Assembly: GCA_947258495.1 (NCBI GenBank) | Contig: CAMYIN010000047.1 | Span: forward strand, 1-50,426 | DNA from: an uncultured Gammaproteobacteria bacterium | GTDB taxonomy: Bacteria > Pseudomonadota > Gammaproteobacteria > Arenicellales > JAANXG01 | Reading direction: 5' to 3' | Length of the DNA stretch: 50,426 nt | Shown: positions 25,744 to 33,773 of the stretch, one piece after another | How positions within the stretch are numbered: the stretch's first letter is position 1 | Layout of the letters: each line of letters starts with the position of its first letter | The notes under the pieces: model-generated | Told to the model about the DNA's origin: nothing | Seen by the model: the letters and a program-made list of their open reading frames with translations, nothing else | Databases searched by the model: none | Made by a program: the position numbers and the translations under genes

Positions 25744-26854
25744 GCGCTGACTCTCCAAACGCTGGGTGGCTGATATGAACCGATAAGGTACCGTGATCTT
25801 CGCGGATATCGAGACTGGCGGCCTCGCCGTACAGGTCGGCGAGCCGCAAACGGATATTGTCAATCGCAGTATCTCCTTCGTGCCGCACCGTGTCGGAAAC
25901 TTCGGCCGCAGGACATTCCAAAGAGATGTTTAAACGGCCTCCGTCCAGCCATAGCCGGATGTTTATCTCACCCCCATTCGGCAGAGGTTCGATCCCGTTG
26001 TGTACGGCGTACTCGAGCAGCAGCTGCAGCATCAAGACCGGGGTTTTTGCCGTGCGCGCGAGCGATTCGGTCTGCCAGGTCGCGTTCAACCTTTCTTCCA
26101 GGCGAAGTTTCTCCAGCTTCAGGTATTTTCGCGCGATTCTGATTTCATGGTGAATCGGCATCAGGTCCTTGCTGTCGTCGAGCATCAGCCGGAAGAGATC
26201 CGCCATGTCCTCGATGGCGGTTTCGGCGCGCACGGGCGCGCGGCGCATCATGCTGGCGATGATATTCATGCTGTTGAACAGGAAGTGCGGCCGAATGCGG
26301 TATTTCAATATCGTCGCCCGGGCCCTCTCTTCCGCAAGGGTCTTCTGCCGCAGTTGATGGCGGGCGACGAAATATCGCAGCGCCAGCGCATTTATGATGG
26401 CGCTGACGGTGAGGTTCTGCGCATGGAAATACGCGTACCACGGCGGCCTCGCAGATTCGATGATGTCCGCTCCGGCCATCACCCACAGCGCGAATTCACT
26501 CAACAGCCAGGTCACACAGAGAAGCAAGAGATAGGCCATGATGACCGCGCGCCGCTCGCCGAGGCGGTTGAGGCGCGGCCGCGCGACGCACAGCATACCC
26601 ACGCTCGCAAGTCCGATCCATTGCAGGAACAAGGAGATATAGAACAGATCCAGGAATATGTTCGTAGTCAGCGGCGGCGTGATGATGGTGGCGACGACGG
26701 CGAGAAACTCGGCGAGCACGATGACATTGATCACCATCTCCCCGCGGCAGAAATCGGGAAGAAAATCGGCGTGCGCCGGCTCCGGAATTACGATCCCGTT
26801 GTCTTTCTGTTTTGCCTTGTCGGCTCCTAGGGCGTGGCCGATTTGCTGCAACAT
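25721..26854 (-). CDS. LytS/AlgZ-type sensor kinase with degenerate ATP site
   Basis: 377 residues. Four to five membrane helices occupy residues 35-170. The His_kinase (PF06580) box YRIRPHFLFNSMNIIASMM keeps the phospho-accepting His190. The N-box, normally ENAVYHGIEP, reads EYAVHNGIEP, so the Mg-ATP asparagine is Tyr282. The glycine-rich G1 box is replaced by DTAIDNIRLRLADLYG. It may be unable to autophosphorylate and act as a partner of the sensor just upstream (9 bp gap). Confidence 0.85.
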   Translation of the reverse strand: MLQQIGHALGADKAKQKDNGIVIPEPAHADFLPDFCRGEMVINVIVLAEFLAVVATIITPPLTTNIFLDLFYISLFLQWIGLASVGMLCVARPRLNRLGERRAVIMAYLLLLCVTWLLSEFALWVMAGADIIESARPPWYAYFHAQNLTVSAIINALALRYFVARHQLRQKTLAEERARATILKYRIRPHFLFNSMNIIASMMRRAPVRAETAIEDMADLFRLMLDDSKDLMPIHHEIRIARKYLKLEKLRLEERLNATWQTESLARTAKTPVLMLQLLLEYAVHNGIEPLPNGGEINIRLWLDGGRLNISLECPAAEVSDTVRHEGDTAIDNIRLRLADLYGEAASLDIREDHGTLSVHISHPAFGESAHEDPGSR

Positions 26855-26863
26855 GGATAAACG

Positions 26864-27922
26864 CTAACCGCGCACAATGGGCATTGAGATCTTGACGTGA
26901 TAATTACCGAGTTGTTCGAAATACTGTAGCGTCGCCTTGCCGCCGAAATGTCGGGTCAGACGTTCCTGCACGTTTTTCATCGCAATTTGATTACCTCGGC
27001 GATGTTGGCCTTGATTGGTCACCTCGGCGAGGGGATTGCTAATCATGACGTTGAGCAATTCGTTGTTTTCCGACCACATTTGTATATCGATGGTGCCGCC
27101 GGCGAAACTTGGCTCGATGCCATGATAAACCGCGTTTTCGATCAGCGGTTGCAGTGTCAAAGACGGAACCTGCGCGCTTCTTGGGACGTTGGATGCGGTC
27201 CATTTTACCTGCAGGCGATCTCCGAGGCGCAATTTTTCGATATCGAGATATTGCCGAGCCAGCTCGCCTTCCGCCGTGATGGGGACCATCTTGCGCGGAT
27301 CCGCGAGCAGCACTCGAAACAGGTCCGCGAGATCCTGCAGCGCCTTCTCGGCAAGTTCCGGATCGGATCGAATCAACGAGGCAACGCTGTTCAGGCTGTT
27401 GAACATGAAATGCGGCCGGATCCGCGACTGCAGGGCTTCGAGCCGGCTACGCTGCTGCGCCTCACTCTCCATTTTCGCGCGGTGGAACACGGTGAAGTAA
27501 CGCAGAACGAAAAATATGATCACTGCGCTGACGATGAGGGTTCGCACGAGCACGGACCAGTGCCACTCGGGCCATCTCGCCGCCGTCGCCTGGAACTCGA
27601 ACAACGCCCAGATGGCGAATTCGCAAACGGCGGCGCTGATAACGATGAGTAGCAGGAAAATAATGGTCATGCCGGTGGCGGTACGCAAAGGGGCAAGGAG
27701 CGGGGCGACCAGCTTGAGCGCGATGACGCTGGTCACTGCGATGCCCTGCGCAAACGCGGTCATCATCAGGAGATCGCTCCAGGCGGCTTGATTGAGGGTG
27801 GGATTGCGGCTCACGGTGAGTACGACCGCGACCACCTGGGCCAGGACCAGCACGCGCCAGGCGATGCTTCCGCTGCCGAAATCGGGGAGCTCACTGTTAG
27901 GGCGATTGTCGTTCTGGCGCAT
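26864..27922 (-). CDS. LytS/AlgZ-type sensor histidine kinase
   Basis: 352 residues. Four hydrophobic segments lie between residues 20 and 145. The histidine box SRIRPHFMFNSLNSVASLIRSDP has His171. The N-box LIENAVYHGIEPSFAGG is intact (Asn263), unlike in the second sensor. A glycine-poor G box (GNQIAMKNVQERLTRHFG) is followed by the usual terminal strand. It is first in the operon of two sensors and one LytTR regulator, 390 bp from divergent argH, the same neighbourhood as algZ-algR in Pseudomonas. Confidence 0.9.
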   Translation of the reverse strand: MRQNDNRPNSELPDFGSGSIAWRVLVLAQVVAVVLTVSRNPTLNQAAWSDLLMMTAFAQGIAVTSVIALKLVAPLLAPLRTATGMTIIFLLLIVISAAVCEFAIWALFEFQATAARWPEWHWSVLVRTLIVSAVIIFFVLRYFTVFHRAKMESEAQQRSRLEALQSRIRPHFMFNSLNSVASLIRSDPELAEKALQDLADLFRVLLADPRKMVPITAEGELARQYLDIEKLRLGDRLQVKWTASNVPRSAQVPSLTLQPLIENAVYHGIEPSFAGGTIDIQMWSENNELLNVMISNPLAEVTNQGQHRRGNQIAMKNVQERLTRHFGGKATLQYFEQLGNYHVKISMPIVRG

Positions 27923-27948
27923 TGCGATAAGGATTACACAAACCGGTC

Positions 27949-27974
27949 ATTATCGCATCGACGGGTCGATGCGA
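27949..27974 (-). promoter_or_regulatory. Palindromic operator over the sensor-operon promoter
   Basis: TCGCATCGAC and GTCGATGCGA form a perfect 10+10 bp inverted repeat around GG at 27953-27974. It overlaps a minus-strand -10 hexamer GATAAT (complement of 27949-27954). The hexamer expected 17 bp further up is poor. The sensor ATG is at 27922. This fits a repressor or activator site controlling the operon start, though an RNA hairpin is possible if transcription comes from further right. Confidence 0.5.
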
Positions 27975-28034
27975 GACACGGCCCAGCGGTGCGGCCCGAC
28001 CGCAACGGCAACGCGGGGAGCGGGAGATCGGGGC

Positions 28035-28065
28035 AAAAAAAACCCCCCGGATGCTGTCGGGGGGT
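28035..28065 (-). terminator. Strong intrinsic terminator, minus strand
   Basis: An 8-bp GC-rich stem (28042-28049 with 28058-28065) with an 8-nt loop is followed on the minus strand by eight T residues (complement of A at 28035-28042). It has no coding gene directly before it on that strand, which is what points to a small RNA or leader. Confidence 0.88.
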
Positions 28066-28133
28066 GAGGTGACCTGATTCGGATACTAGGTGGGGGTGTC
28101 TGAGGAAGGTGTCCCGAACCAGGTATATTCGAT
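28035..28133 (-). ncRNA. Candidate small RNA or operon leader RNA
   Basis: On the minus strand a promoter (28140-28167) leads to a roughly 99-nt RNA ending at an intrinsic terminator. It can form an 11-bp stem with one G-U pair (28114-28124 with 28072-28082). The stem closes a 31-nt loop that is rich in C and contains CCTTCCTC and ACCCCCACC. Such loops can bind ribosome sites (GGAGG). No ATG is seen in it. It points toward the sensor operon, so it is either an independent small RNA or a terminated leader (attenuator). No known RNA family is recognised. Confidence 0.5.
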
Positions 28134-28139
28134 TGCCTC

Positions 28140-28167
28140 ATTATATCTGAGTCTTGGGGTGAGTCTA
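28140..28167 (-). promoter_or_regulatory. Promoter of the candidate RNA
   Basis: Minus-strand TAGACT (complement of 28162-28167; 4 of 6) and a perfect TATAAT (complement of 28140-28145) are spaced by 16 bases. Transcription would start near 28133. Confidence 0.55.
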
Positions 28168-28219
28168 GGTTAGGCCCTGGGAGGCGCAACTCCCGGTGAT
28201 AGGCGGCGGATACCGGCGG

Positions 28220-28228
28220 ACAAACGGT
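28220..28228 (-). promoter_or_regulatory. LytTR-type box upstream of the RNA promoter
   Basis: The minus strand reads ACCGTTTGT here, the same 9-mer as in the pair at 7615-7644. It lies about 90 bp upstream of the predicted RNA start. The position 21 bp downstream on the same strand reads GCCGCCTAT, at best a poor second copy. It suggests that the regulator encoded in this operon acts on its own locus. Confidence 0.4.
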
Positions 28229-28297
28229 TGCTGCCCGCCGCAGTCCTATTTCCCAGCGGCACTCGGGGAAATACACGGAGCGCACTGAGGCTTAGGG

Positions 28298-28303
28298 TAT
28301 ACT
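28298..28303 (+). promoter_or_regulatory. Possible argH -10 element
   Basis: TATACT at 28298-28303 would place the transcript start near 28310, only about 3 bases before the argH ATG. No Shine-Dalgarno precedes that ATG, so the message may be leaderless. The -35 region is weak. Confidence 0.3.
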
Positions 28304-28312
28304 CGCGCGGCT

Positions 28313-29722
28313 ATGAACACAAGAAAACCTTGGGGCGGTCGCTTTCAACGGCTCACCGATCGTCGGGTGGAGGCGTTCACGCAATCGGTCAGTTTCGACC
28401 GGCGTTTGTACCCCCAGGATATACGAGGATCGATCGCCCACGCCAGGATGCTCGCCCGCATCGGGGTGCTGACCGCGGCGGAGTGCGACCAGATCGTCGG
28501 CGGGCTCGGTCAGATCCAGTCCGAGATCGAGCGCGGCGAATTTGAGTGGTCGCCGGCGCTCGAGGACGTGCACATGAATATCGAGACGCGGCTCATCGAA
28601 AGAATCGGTGACGCCGGCAAGAAGCTGCACACGGGTCGATCCCGCAACGACCAGGTCGCCACGGACCTGCGTTTGTATCTGCGCGACGCGGTGGACGATA
28701 TAGTGGACGGGATCCTCGGTCTGCAGCAGAGCCTGCTGGACGTCGCGGACGCCGAGGCCGATACCGTCATGCCCGGATACACCCATTTACAGGTCGCCCA
28801 GCCCGTTACCGTGGGGCACCACCTCATGGCCTGGCTGGAAATGCTCGAGCGGGACCTTCAGCGATTCCTCGACGGGCGCAGGCGGATCAACGTCATGCCG
28901 TTGGGATCCGCCGCGCTGGCGGGAACGTCGTTCCCCATAGATCGCGCGTTCACCGCGCGGGAGCTCGGTTTCGAAACGCCGAGCAACAATTCGCTGGACG
29001 CCGTCTCCGATCGTGATTTCGTCATCGAGTTCGTTGCCGGTGCGGCGATGCTGATGGTGCATTTTTCGCGGATGGCCGAGGAGTTGATTTTGTGGTCGAC
29101 GCAGCAGTTTGGTTTCATTGAGATGGGAGACGCGTTCTGCACCGGCTCCAGCATCATGCCGCAAAAGAAGAACCCCGATGTTGCCGAGCTGACGCGTGGC
29201 AAGAGTGGGCGCGTAATCGGACATCTCATGGCCGTATTGACCGTGATCAAGGGCCAGCCACTGGCTTACAACCGGGACAATCAGGAAGATAAGGAACTGA
29301 CGTTCGACACCGTGGACACCGTTCGTGATTGTCTCGAAATCATGCAAGTCATGATGTCGAACCTGGTCTTTCATCGCGAAAGGCTGCTCGAGGCGGCGCG
29401 TGACGGGTTTGCGACAGCGACGGATCTTGCCGAGTACCTGGTGTTGCAGGGGGTGCCTTTCCGTGATGCACACGAGGCCGTGGGCAGGGCCGTGCATTAC
29501 GCGTTGGAACACGCCAGGGACCTGTCCGAGCTCAGCCTGGAGGAACTGCGGCGCTTCCATCCCGCCGTCGACGAAGACGTTACCGACAGACTGACGGCTG
29601 CGGGATCGGTCAAGCTTCGAAGCCACCCGGGCGGTACCGCGCCGAGCTGCGTACGCGAGGCGGTAGCGAGCGCCCGCGAAAGGTTGGCGCAGAATCGGGC
29701 GTCGGCGACGGAGTCGCGTTGA
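28313..29722 (+). CDS. argH: Argininosuccinate lyase
   Basis: 469 residues. It splits argininosuccinate into arginine and fumarate, the last step of arginine synthesis. [20 protein letters not shown] opens the protein as in all Arg[34 protein letters not shown] and the catalytic-serine loop [12 protein letters not shown] are conserved. It diverges from the AlgZ/R-like operon and is not adjacent to the other arg genes. Confidence 0.97.
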   Translation: MNTRKPWGGRFQRLTDRRVEAFTQSVSFDRRLYPQDIRGSIAHARMLARIGVLTAAECDQIVGGLGQIQSEIERGEFEWSPALEDVHMNIETRLIERIGDAGKKLHTGRSRNDQVATDLRLYLRDAVDDIVDGILGLQQSLLDVADAEADTVMPGYTHLQVAQPVTVGHHLMAWLEMLERDLQRFLDGRRRINVMPLGSAALAGTSFPIDRAFTARELGFETPSNNSLDAVSDRDFVIEFVAGAAMLMVHFSRMAEELILWSTQQFGFIEMGDAFCTGSSIMPQKKNPDVAELTRGKSGRVIGHLMAVLTVIKGQPLAYNRDNQEDKELTFDTVDTVRDCLEIMQVMMSNLVFHRERLLEAARDGFATATDLAEYLVLQGVPFRDAHEAVGRAVHYALEHARDLSELSLEELRRFHPAVDEDVTDRLTAAGSVKLRSHPGGTAPSCVREAVASARERLAQNRASATESR

Positions 29723-29777
29723 AGCCTGCAAGGCAGGTGCATGATTCCGTCCGACAGCGGTCGGCGTAGGATTCCGC

Positions 29778-29797
29778 CGCCGGCCGCGTGGCCGGCG
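29778..29797. repeat. GC-rich inverted repeat after argH
   Basis: CGCCGGCC and GGCCGGCG flank the tetranucleotide GCGT at 29778-29797. There is no T tract, so it is not a clear intrinsic terminator. The rest of 29723-29935 shows no gene; a -10-like TATGCT before lptM is its only other feature. Confidence 0.4.
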
Positions 29798-29935
29798 CCG
29801 CCGACAATGCGGCGATTCGGGGCGAGCGCGCCAGTCGAAAGAACGACGCCGTAGCCGCCGTGGTTTTCCGCAGGCGCGAAAGCCGCTATGCTTTGCCCAA
29901 CTCTTCCGATGAGCAAACCTGAAAGGAGTACATCT

Positions 29936-30124
29936 GTGACGCGCCAAATCAAACTTCTGGTGGTACTTGCAGCAATACTCGGCGGACTGTCCGTGACGAC
30001 GGCCTGCGGCCAGAAGGGACCGTTGTTTCTGCCGGACACCACCGATAACACCAAGAGCAAAGAGACCGCAGCGTCGCAAGAGCAGGAAAAAACCAAGAAG
30101 GGAAGTAGCGGCAGCGGTTACTGA
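29936..30124 (+). CDS. lptM: LptM-type small lipoprotein (formerly YifL)
   Basis: 62 residues from a GTG at 29936 with a strong Shine-Dalgarno (AAAGGAG at 29922-29928, 7-base spacing), which decides the start over an upstream ATG at 29888. The signal peptide ends with TTAC at Cys24, followed by GQKGPLFLPD, the conserved GxKGPLxxP motif of LptM, which assists LptD/LptE assembly in the outer membrane. The tail is charged and disordered. It precedes lysA as in many gammaproteobacteria. Confidence 0.9.
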   Translation: MTRQIKLLVVLAAILGGLSVTTACGQKGPLFLPDTTDNTKSKETAASQEQEKTKKGSSGSGY

Positions 30125-30179
30125 AAGCGCCGCGGTTGGACGCAGGCGATCGTATCGATTCAGCTCCGGAGATGCGCCC

Positions 30180-31436
30180 TTGACCGGCTTTCGGCGCCGC
30201 GACGGCGAACTCTATGCGGACGGGGTGCCGCTCGCCCGGATCGCCGCAGAGGTCGGTACGCCCTGTTACGTCTACGTGCGCAGTACCATCGAAGGCAACT
30301 GGAGGCAGATGTCCGCGGCCTTCGGCGAATACCCGCACCTGATCTGTTATTCCGTCAAGGCGAATTCGAACCTGGCGGTCTTGAGTACGCTCGCGCGCCT
30401 GGGTTCCGGGTTCGACATTGTTTCGGAAGGGGAATTGGAGCGGGTGTTGCGCGCCGGCGGAGACCCGGCGAAAGTGGTCTTTTCCGGTGTCGGCAAGAGT
30501 AGACGCGAGATTACCCGGGCCCTCGAGGTCGGCATACGCTGTTTCGACATCGAGTCCGCGAGTGAATTGAAGCGGATCAACGCCTTGGCGGCGCGCGCGG
30601 GAGTCGTGGCCCCGGTGTCGGTACGCGTGAACCCGGATATCGACGCGGATACCCATCCCTATATCGCCACCGGTCTGCGCGACTCCAAATTCGGAATCCC
30701 CCTGGAGCAGGCCATTGCCGCGTATCGCGCCGCGGCCGATATGCAAAACGTGTCCATATTCGGCGTCGCCGCGCACATAGGTTCACAGATTACCGACATG
30801 CTGCCGTTCACCGACGCTCTGGATCGGCTTTTGCGTCTGGTCGAAGATCTCGAGGAGCAGCGCATCCCGATAGAGCACGTCGACATCGGCGGTGGCCTGG
30901 GCATCCGCTACCGCGACGAACAGGTACCCGGCGCCGCGCGTTACGTCGCCGCCCTGATCGAGGGCATGCGCGCGCGCGGCTTCGATCTTCCCCTGCTCAT
31001 TGAGCCGGGTCGTGCCATCGTCGGCAACGCGGGAATCATGCTGACCACCGTGGAATACGTGAAATCCAACGGCGACAAGAATTTCGCCGTAGTGGACGCC
31101 GGCATGAACGACTTCGTGCGGCCGGCTTTGTACGGCGCATGGCACGACATCGTCCCCCTGCTCTCAGACTCCGTGGGGCAGACGCGGCGCTACGACGTCG
31201 TCGGTCCGGTGTGCGAGTCCGGCGACGTACTGGGAAAGGACCGTGATCTGAACGTCGTCGAAGGCGACGTGCTTGCGATCCGAAACACCGGCGCCTACGG
31301 TTGGGTGCTGAGCTCGAACTACAATTCCCGACCACGCCCACCCGAGGTGATGGTGGACGACGATGAATTCTATTTAGTTCGCCATCGTGAGACTATCGAT
31401 GAACTGTGCGCCGCGGAGTCGGTGCTTCCGGAATGA
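30180..31436 (+). CDS. lysA: Diaminopimelate decarboxylase
   Basis: 418 residues from a TTG start; the only nearby ATG (30168) is followed at once by a stop. PLP lysine lies in CYSVKANSNLAVL, with GSGFDIVSEGELERVL, the HIGSQITDM loop, EPGRAIVGNAGIM, and VCESGDVLGKD with the catalytic cysteine. It makes lysine from meso-diaminopimelate. It follows lptM by 55 bp; dapF, often next, is replaced by aroE. Confidence 0.96.
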   Translation: MTGFRRRDGELYADGVPLARIAAEVGTPCYVYVRSTIEGNWRQMSAAFGEYPHLICYSVKANSNLAVLSTLARLGSGFDIVSEGELERVLRAGGDPAKVVFSGVGKSRREITRALEVGIRCFDIESASELKRINALAARAGVVAPVSVRVNPDIDADTHPYIATGLRDSKFGIPLEQAIAAYRAAADMQNVSIFGVAAHIGSQITDMLPFTDALDRLLRLVEDLEEQRIPIEHVDIGGGLGIRYRDEQVPGAARYVAALIEGMRARGFDLPLLIEPGRAIVGNAGIMLTTVEYVKSNGDKNFAVVDAGMNDFVRPALYGAWHDIVPLLSDSVGQTRRYDVVGPVCESGDVLGKDRDLNVVEGDVLAIRNTGAYGWVLSSNYNSRPRPPEVMVDDDEFYLVRHRETIDELCAAESVLPE

Positions 31437-31478
31437 CCCCGTATGACCCCGCCATCACGCTGACGTCAACGCACCGCC

Positions 31479-32321
31479 ATGGCTGACCTTTTCGATTTCG
31501 AACGAGCGGCCTCGCTATACGCCGTCATGGGCAACCCGGTCGCACACAGCAAATCGCCGCAGATACATCGAATGTTTGCGAAACAATTCGGTATGCACAT
31601 CGATTACCAGAAAATCCAGGTGGACGTAGGCGGCTTGGACCAGGCCGTAGCGAATTTTCGGGCCGCCGGAGGACGAGGGCTCAACATCACGCTTCCGTTC
31701 AAAATCGAGGCCAGTCGTCTGGTCGACGACCTGACCCCGCGGGCGCGATTGGCCGGAGCCGTCAACACCATCTGCTTTGAAGAATCCGGTCGCACCACCG
31801 GGGACAACACCGACGGAGTGGGAATGCTCCGGGACATCACGGCGAATTTGGGATACGCCGTCAGCGACCGAAGAATCCTGGTGATCGGAGCCGGAGGAGC
31901 GGTGCGAGGCGTACTCGGGCCTTTGCTCGAACAGGCACCGGAGCTGTTGGTGATCGCCAACAGAACGGTGGACAGGGCGGTAGAGCTGGAACGCCATTTC
32001 TCCTCCTTCCGCTGTCTTGCCGGATGCGGATTCGAGGACCTGGCGGGGCAGCGCTTCGACATCGTCATCAACGGTACCTCGGCGAGCGTTCGTGACGAAA
32101 TCCCGCCCCTGCCGGTGCGCGTGTTCCGCCCCGGCGCCCTGGCGTACGATATGATGTATCTCGATCGGCCCACCGCGTTTCTGCGTTGGGCCGATGAACA
32201 GGGCGCCGAGAAATGCGCGGACGGCATCGGCATGCTCGTTGAACAAGCCGCGGAATCGTTTTACGTCTGGCACCGACGCACTCCGGACACTAGGCCGGTC
32301 CTTGCCGCCATGGCGGCTTAG
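31479..32321 (+). CDS. aroE: Shikimate 5-dehydrogenase
   Basis: 280 residues. VMGNPVAHSKSPQIHRMFA is the shikimate-binding start, NITLPFKIEA carries the catalytic lysine, TTGDNTDGVGM the catalytic aspartate, and LVIGAGGAVRGVL the NADP-binding loop followed by ANRT. It reduces 3-dehydroshikimate. It follows lysA by 42 bp and ends 10 bp from convergent gor. Confidence 0.96.
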   Translation: MADLFDFERAASLYAVMGNPVAHSKSPQIHRMFAKQFGMHIDYQKIQVDVGGLDQAVANFRAAGGRGLNITLPFKIEASRLVDDLTPRARLAGAVNTICFEESGRTTGDNTDGVGMLRDITANLGYAVSDRRILVIGAGGAVRGVLGPLLEQAPELLVIANRTVDRAVELERHFSSFRCLAGCGFEDLAGQRFDIVINGTSASVRDEIPPLPVRVFRPGALAYDMMYLDRPTAFLRWADEQGAEKCADGIGMLVEQAAESFYVWHRRTPDTRPVLAAMAA

Positions 32322-32331
32322 AGGCCGTCGA

Positions 32332-33684
32332 TTAGCGCAAGGTGACCAACTCCTCCGCTGCCGTGGGGTGAATGGCTACGGTGTTGTCGAAGTCGCGTTT
32401 TCTGGCTCCCATCTTCACCGCCACCGCGAACCCCTGGATGATCTCGTCCGCGAAATCGCCGATGATGTGACAACCTACGATGCGTTCTCGTTCGCCCACG
32501 GTGACCAGCTTTACCACGGTTGGCGCTGTTCTGCGCAGTACCGAGTAGTACATGTTGGTGAATCGGCTTTGGTATATCTTCACCATGCCACGTCCAAACT
32601 GTTCACAGGCTTCGTCTTCGGTCAGCCCGACGGTGCCGATCGGCGGATGACTGAATACGACGCTCGGAACGTTCTCGTAATCCAACGTGGCGTCGGGTTT
32701 GCCGCCGAACAAACGGTCTGCCAGCGCCCTGCCCGCGGCGATGGCAACCGGCGTCAGCGCACGTCGGCCGCTGACGTCTCCCACCGCGTATACTCCTTCC
32801 ACGTTGGAATTCTGGTACCCATCGGTGATGACGAATCCGGCGTCGTCGGTAGCGATATCGGTGTTCTCCAGACCCAGGTCCGCCGTATTGGGCAGCCGCC
32901 CGATGGCCCACAGCACGCATTCGAAGGCGCCGATCGCTTCGCCGTTCCGGTGACGCAGCAGTAATCGACCGTTATCCGCTTGCTCCGTGCTGTGCAGGTC
33001 CACGCGTGTCAGGACGCTGATCCCGGTGCATTCCATTTCCTCCAGCAGCGTTTCTCTCAAGGTCGCGTCGAAGCTGCGCAGCAATTGCTCCTTGCGCAGC
33101 ACCAGCGTGGTCTTGCACCCCAAGGCATTGCATACTCCCGCGAGTTCCGCCGCAATATAACCGGCGCCGACGATGGCCATGGACTGCGGTCGATGCTCGA
33201 GCTCGAAGAACCCGTCGCTGGTGATCCCCAGTTCCGCCCCCGGAATGTCGGGAACCTGCGGACTTCCTCCGGTGGCAATCAGAATGTGATGCGCTCGAAA
33301 TCGTTGCCCGTCGACCTCCACCGCGCGGTTGTCCGTGAAGCGCGCGTGCCCCTCGATTTTGTCCACGTCTGATTCGCGCAGACCGCGGTGATAAATTTCG
33401 TTCAAGCGCTGAATATAGCGGTCGCGTGCGCGCTTGATCACGGCCCAATCGAATCCTTGATTGGCGACGTCAAAACCGTACTCGGTGGAATCCTGGAGCA
33501 TTTCCGCGATGCGGGATGTGTTCCACATGACTTTCTTCGGAACGCATCCAACGTTGACGCAGGTGCCGCCAATGCGTGCTGCTTCGAGGAGCAGTACCCG
33601 TGCCCCGTAGAAGGCGGCCCGGCGCGCGGCGGCAATGCCTCCGCTGCCGCCACCGATAACCACAAAATCGTATCGATCGCTCAT
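32332..33684 (-). CDS. gor: Glutathione-disulfide reductase
   Basis: 450 residues from the ATG at 33684 ([23 protein letters not shown]); the longer frame upstream has no family similarity. The FAD motif GGGSGGIA, redox pair Cys42/Cys47 ([16 protein letters not shown]), the NADPH region [12 protein letters not shown], and the C-terminal HPTAAEELV with the catalytic histidine mark glutathione reductase rather than lipoamide dehydrogenase. It is divergent from prlC. Confidence 0.92.
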   Translation of the reverse strand: MSDRYDFVVIGGGSGGIAAARRAAFYGARVLLLEAARIGGTCVNVGCVPKKVMWNTSRIAEMLQDSTEYGFDVANQGFDWAVIKRARDRYIQRLNEIYHRGLRESDVDKIEGHARFTDNRAVEVDGQRFRAHHILIATGGSPQVPDIPGAELGITSDGFFELEHRPQSMAIVGAGYIAAELAGVCNALGCKTTLVLRKEQLLRSFDATLRETLLEEMECTGISVLTRVDLHSTEQADNGRLLLRHRNGEAIGAFECVLWAIGRLPNTADLGLENTDIATDDAGFVITDGYQNSNVEGVYAVGDVSGRRALTPVAIAAGRALADRLFGGKPDATLDYENVPSVVFSHPPIGTVGLTEDEACEQFGRGMVKIYQSRFTNMYYSVLRRTAPTVVKLVTVGERERIVGCHIIGDFADEIIQGFAVAVKMGARKRDFDNTVAIHPTAAEELVTLR

Positions 33685-33773
33685 CAATGCAGCTGGTAAC
33701 TGGCAAACGTGGTGGTGCCAGGATACGTGGTAAAGTTGGCTCCGGTAAATGATCCTGGACCAGGATGCATAGC

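Noticed and set aside
28787-30079. 430-codon open frame on the minus strand
   Set aside because: It is the antisense of argH and lptM with no recognisable domain or start signal.
32709-32717. Another ACCGTTTGT 9-mer (minus strand)
   Set aside because: It falls inside the gor coding sequence, encodes conserved residues and has no partner at 21 bp, so it is probably chance.
33752-33766. Short palindrome ATCCTGG-A-CCAGGAT before prlC
   Set aside because: Seven-base arms of this kind are common in GC-rich intergenic DNA; no supporting promoter geometry was seen.
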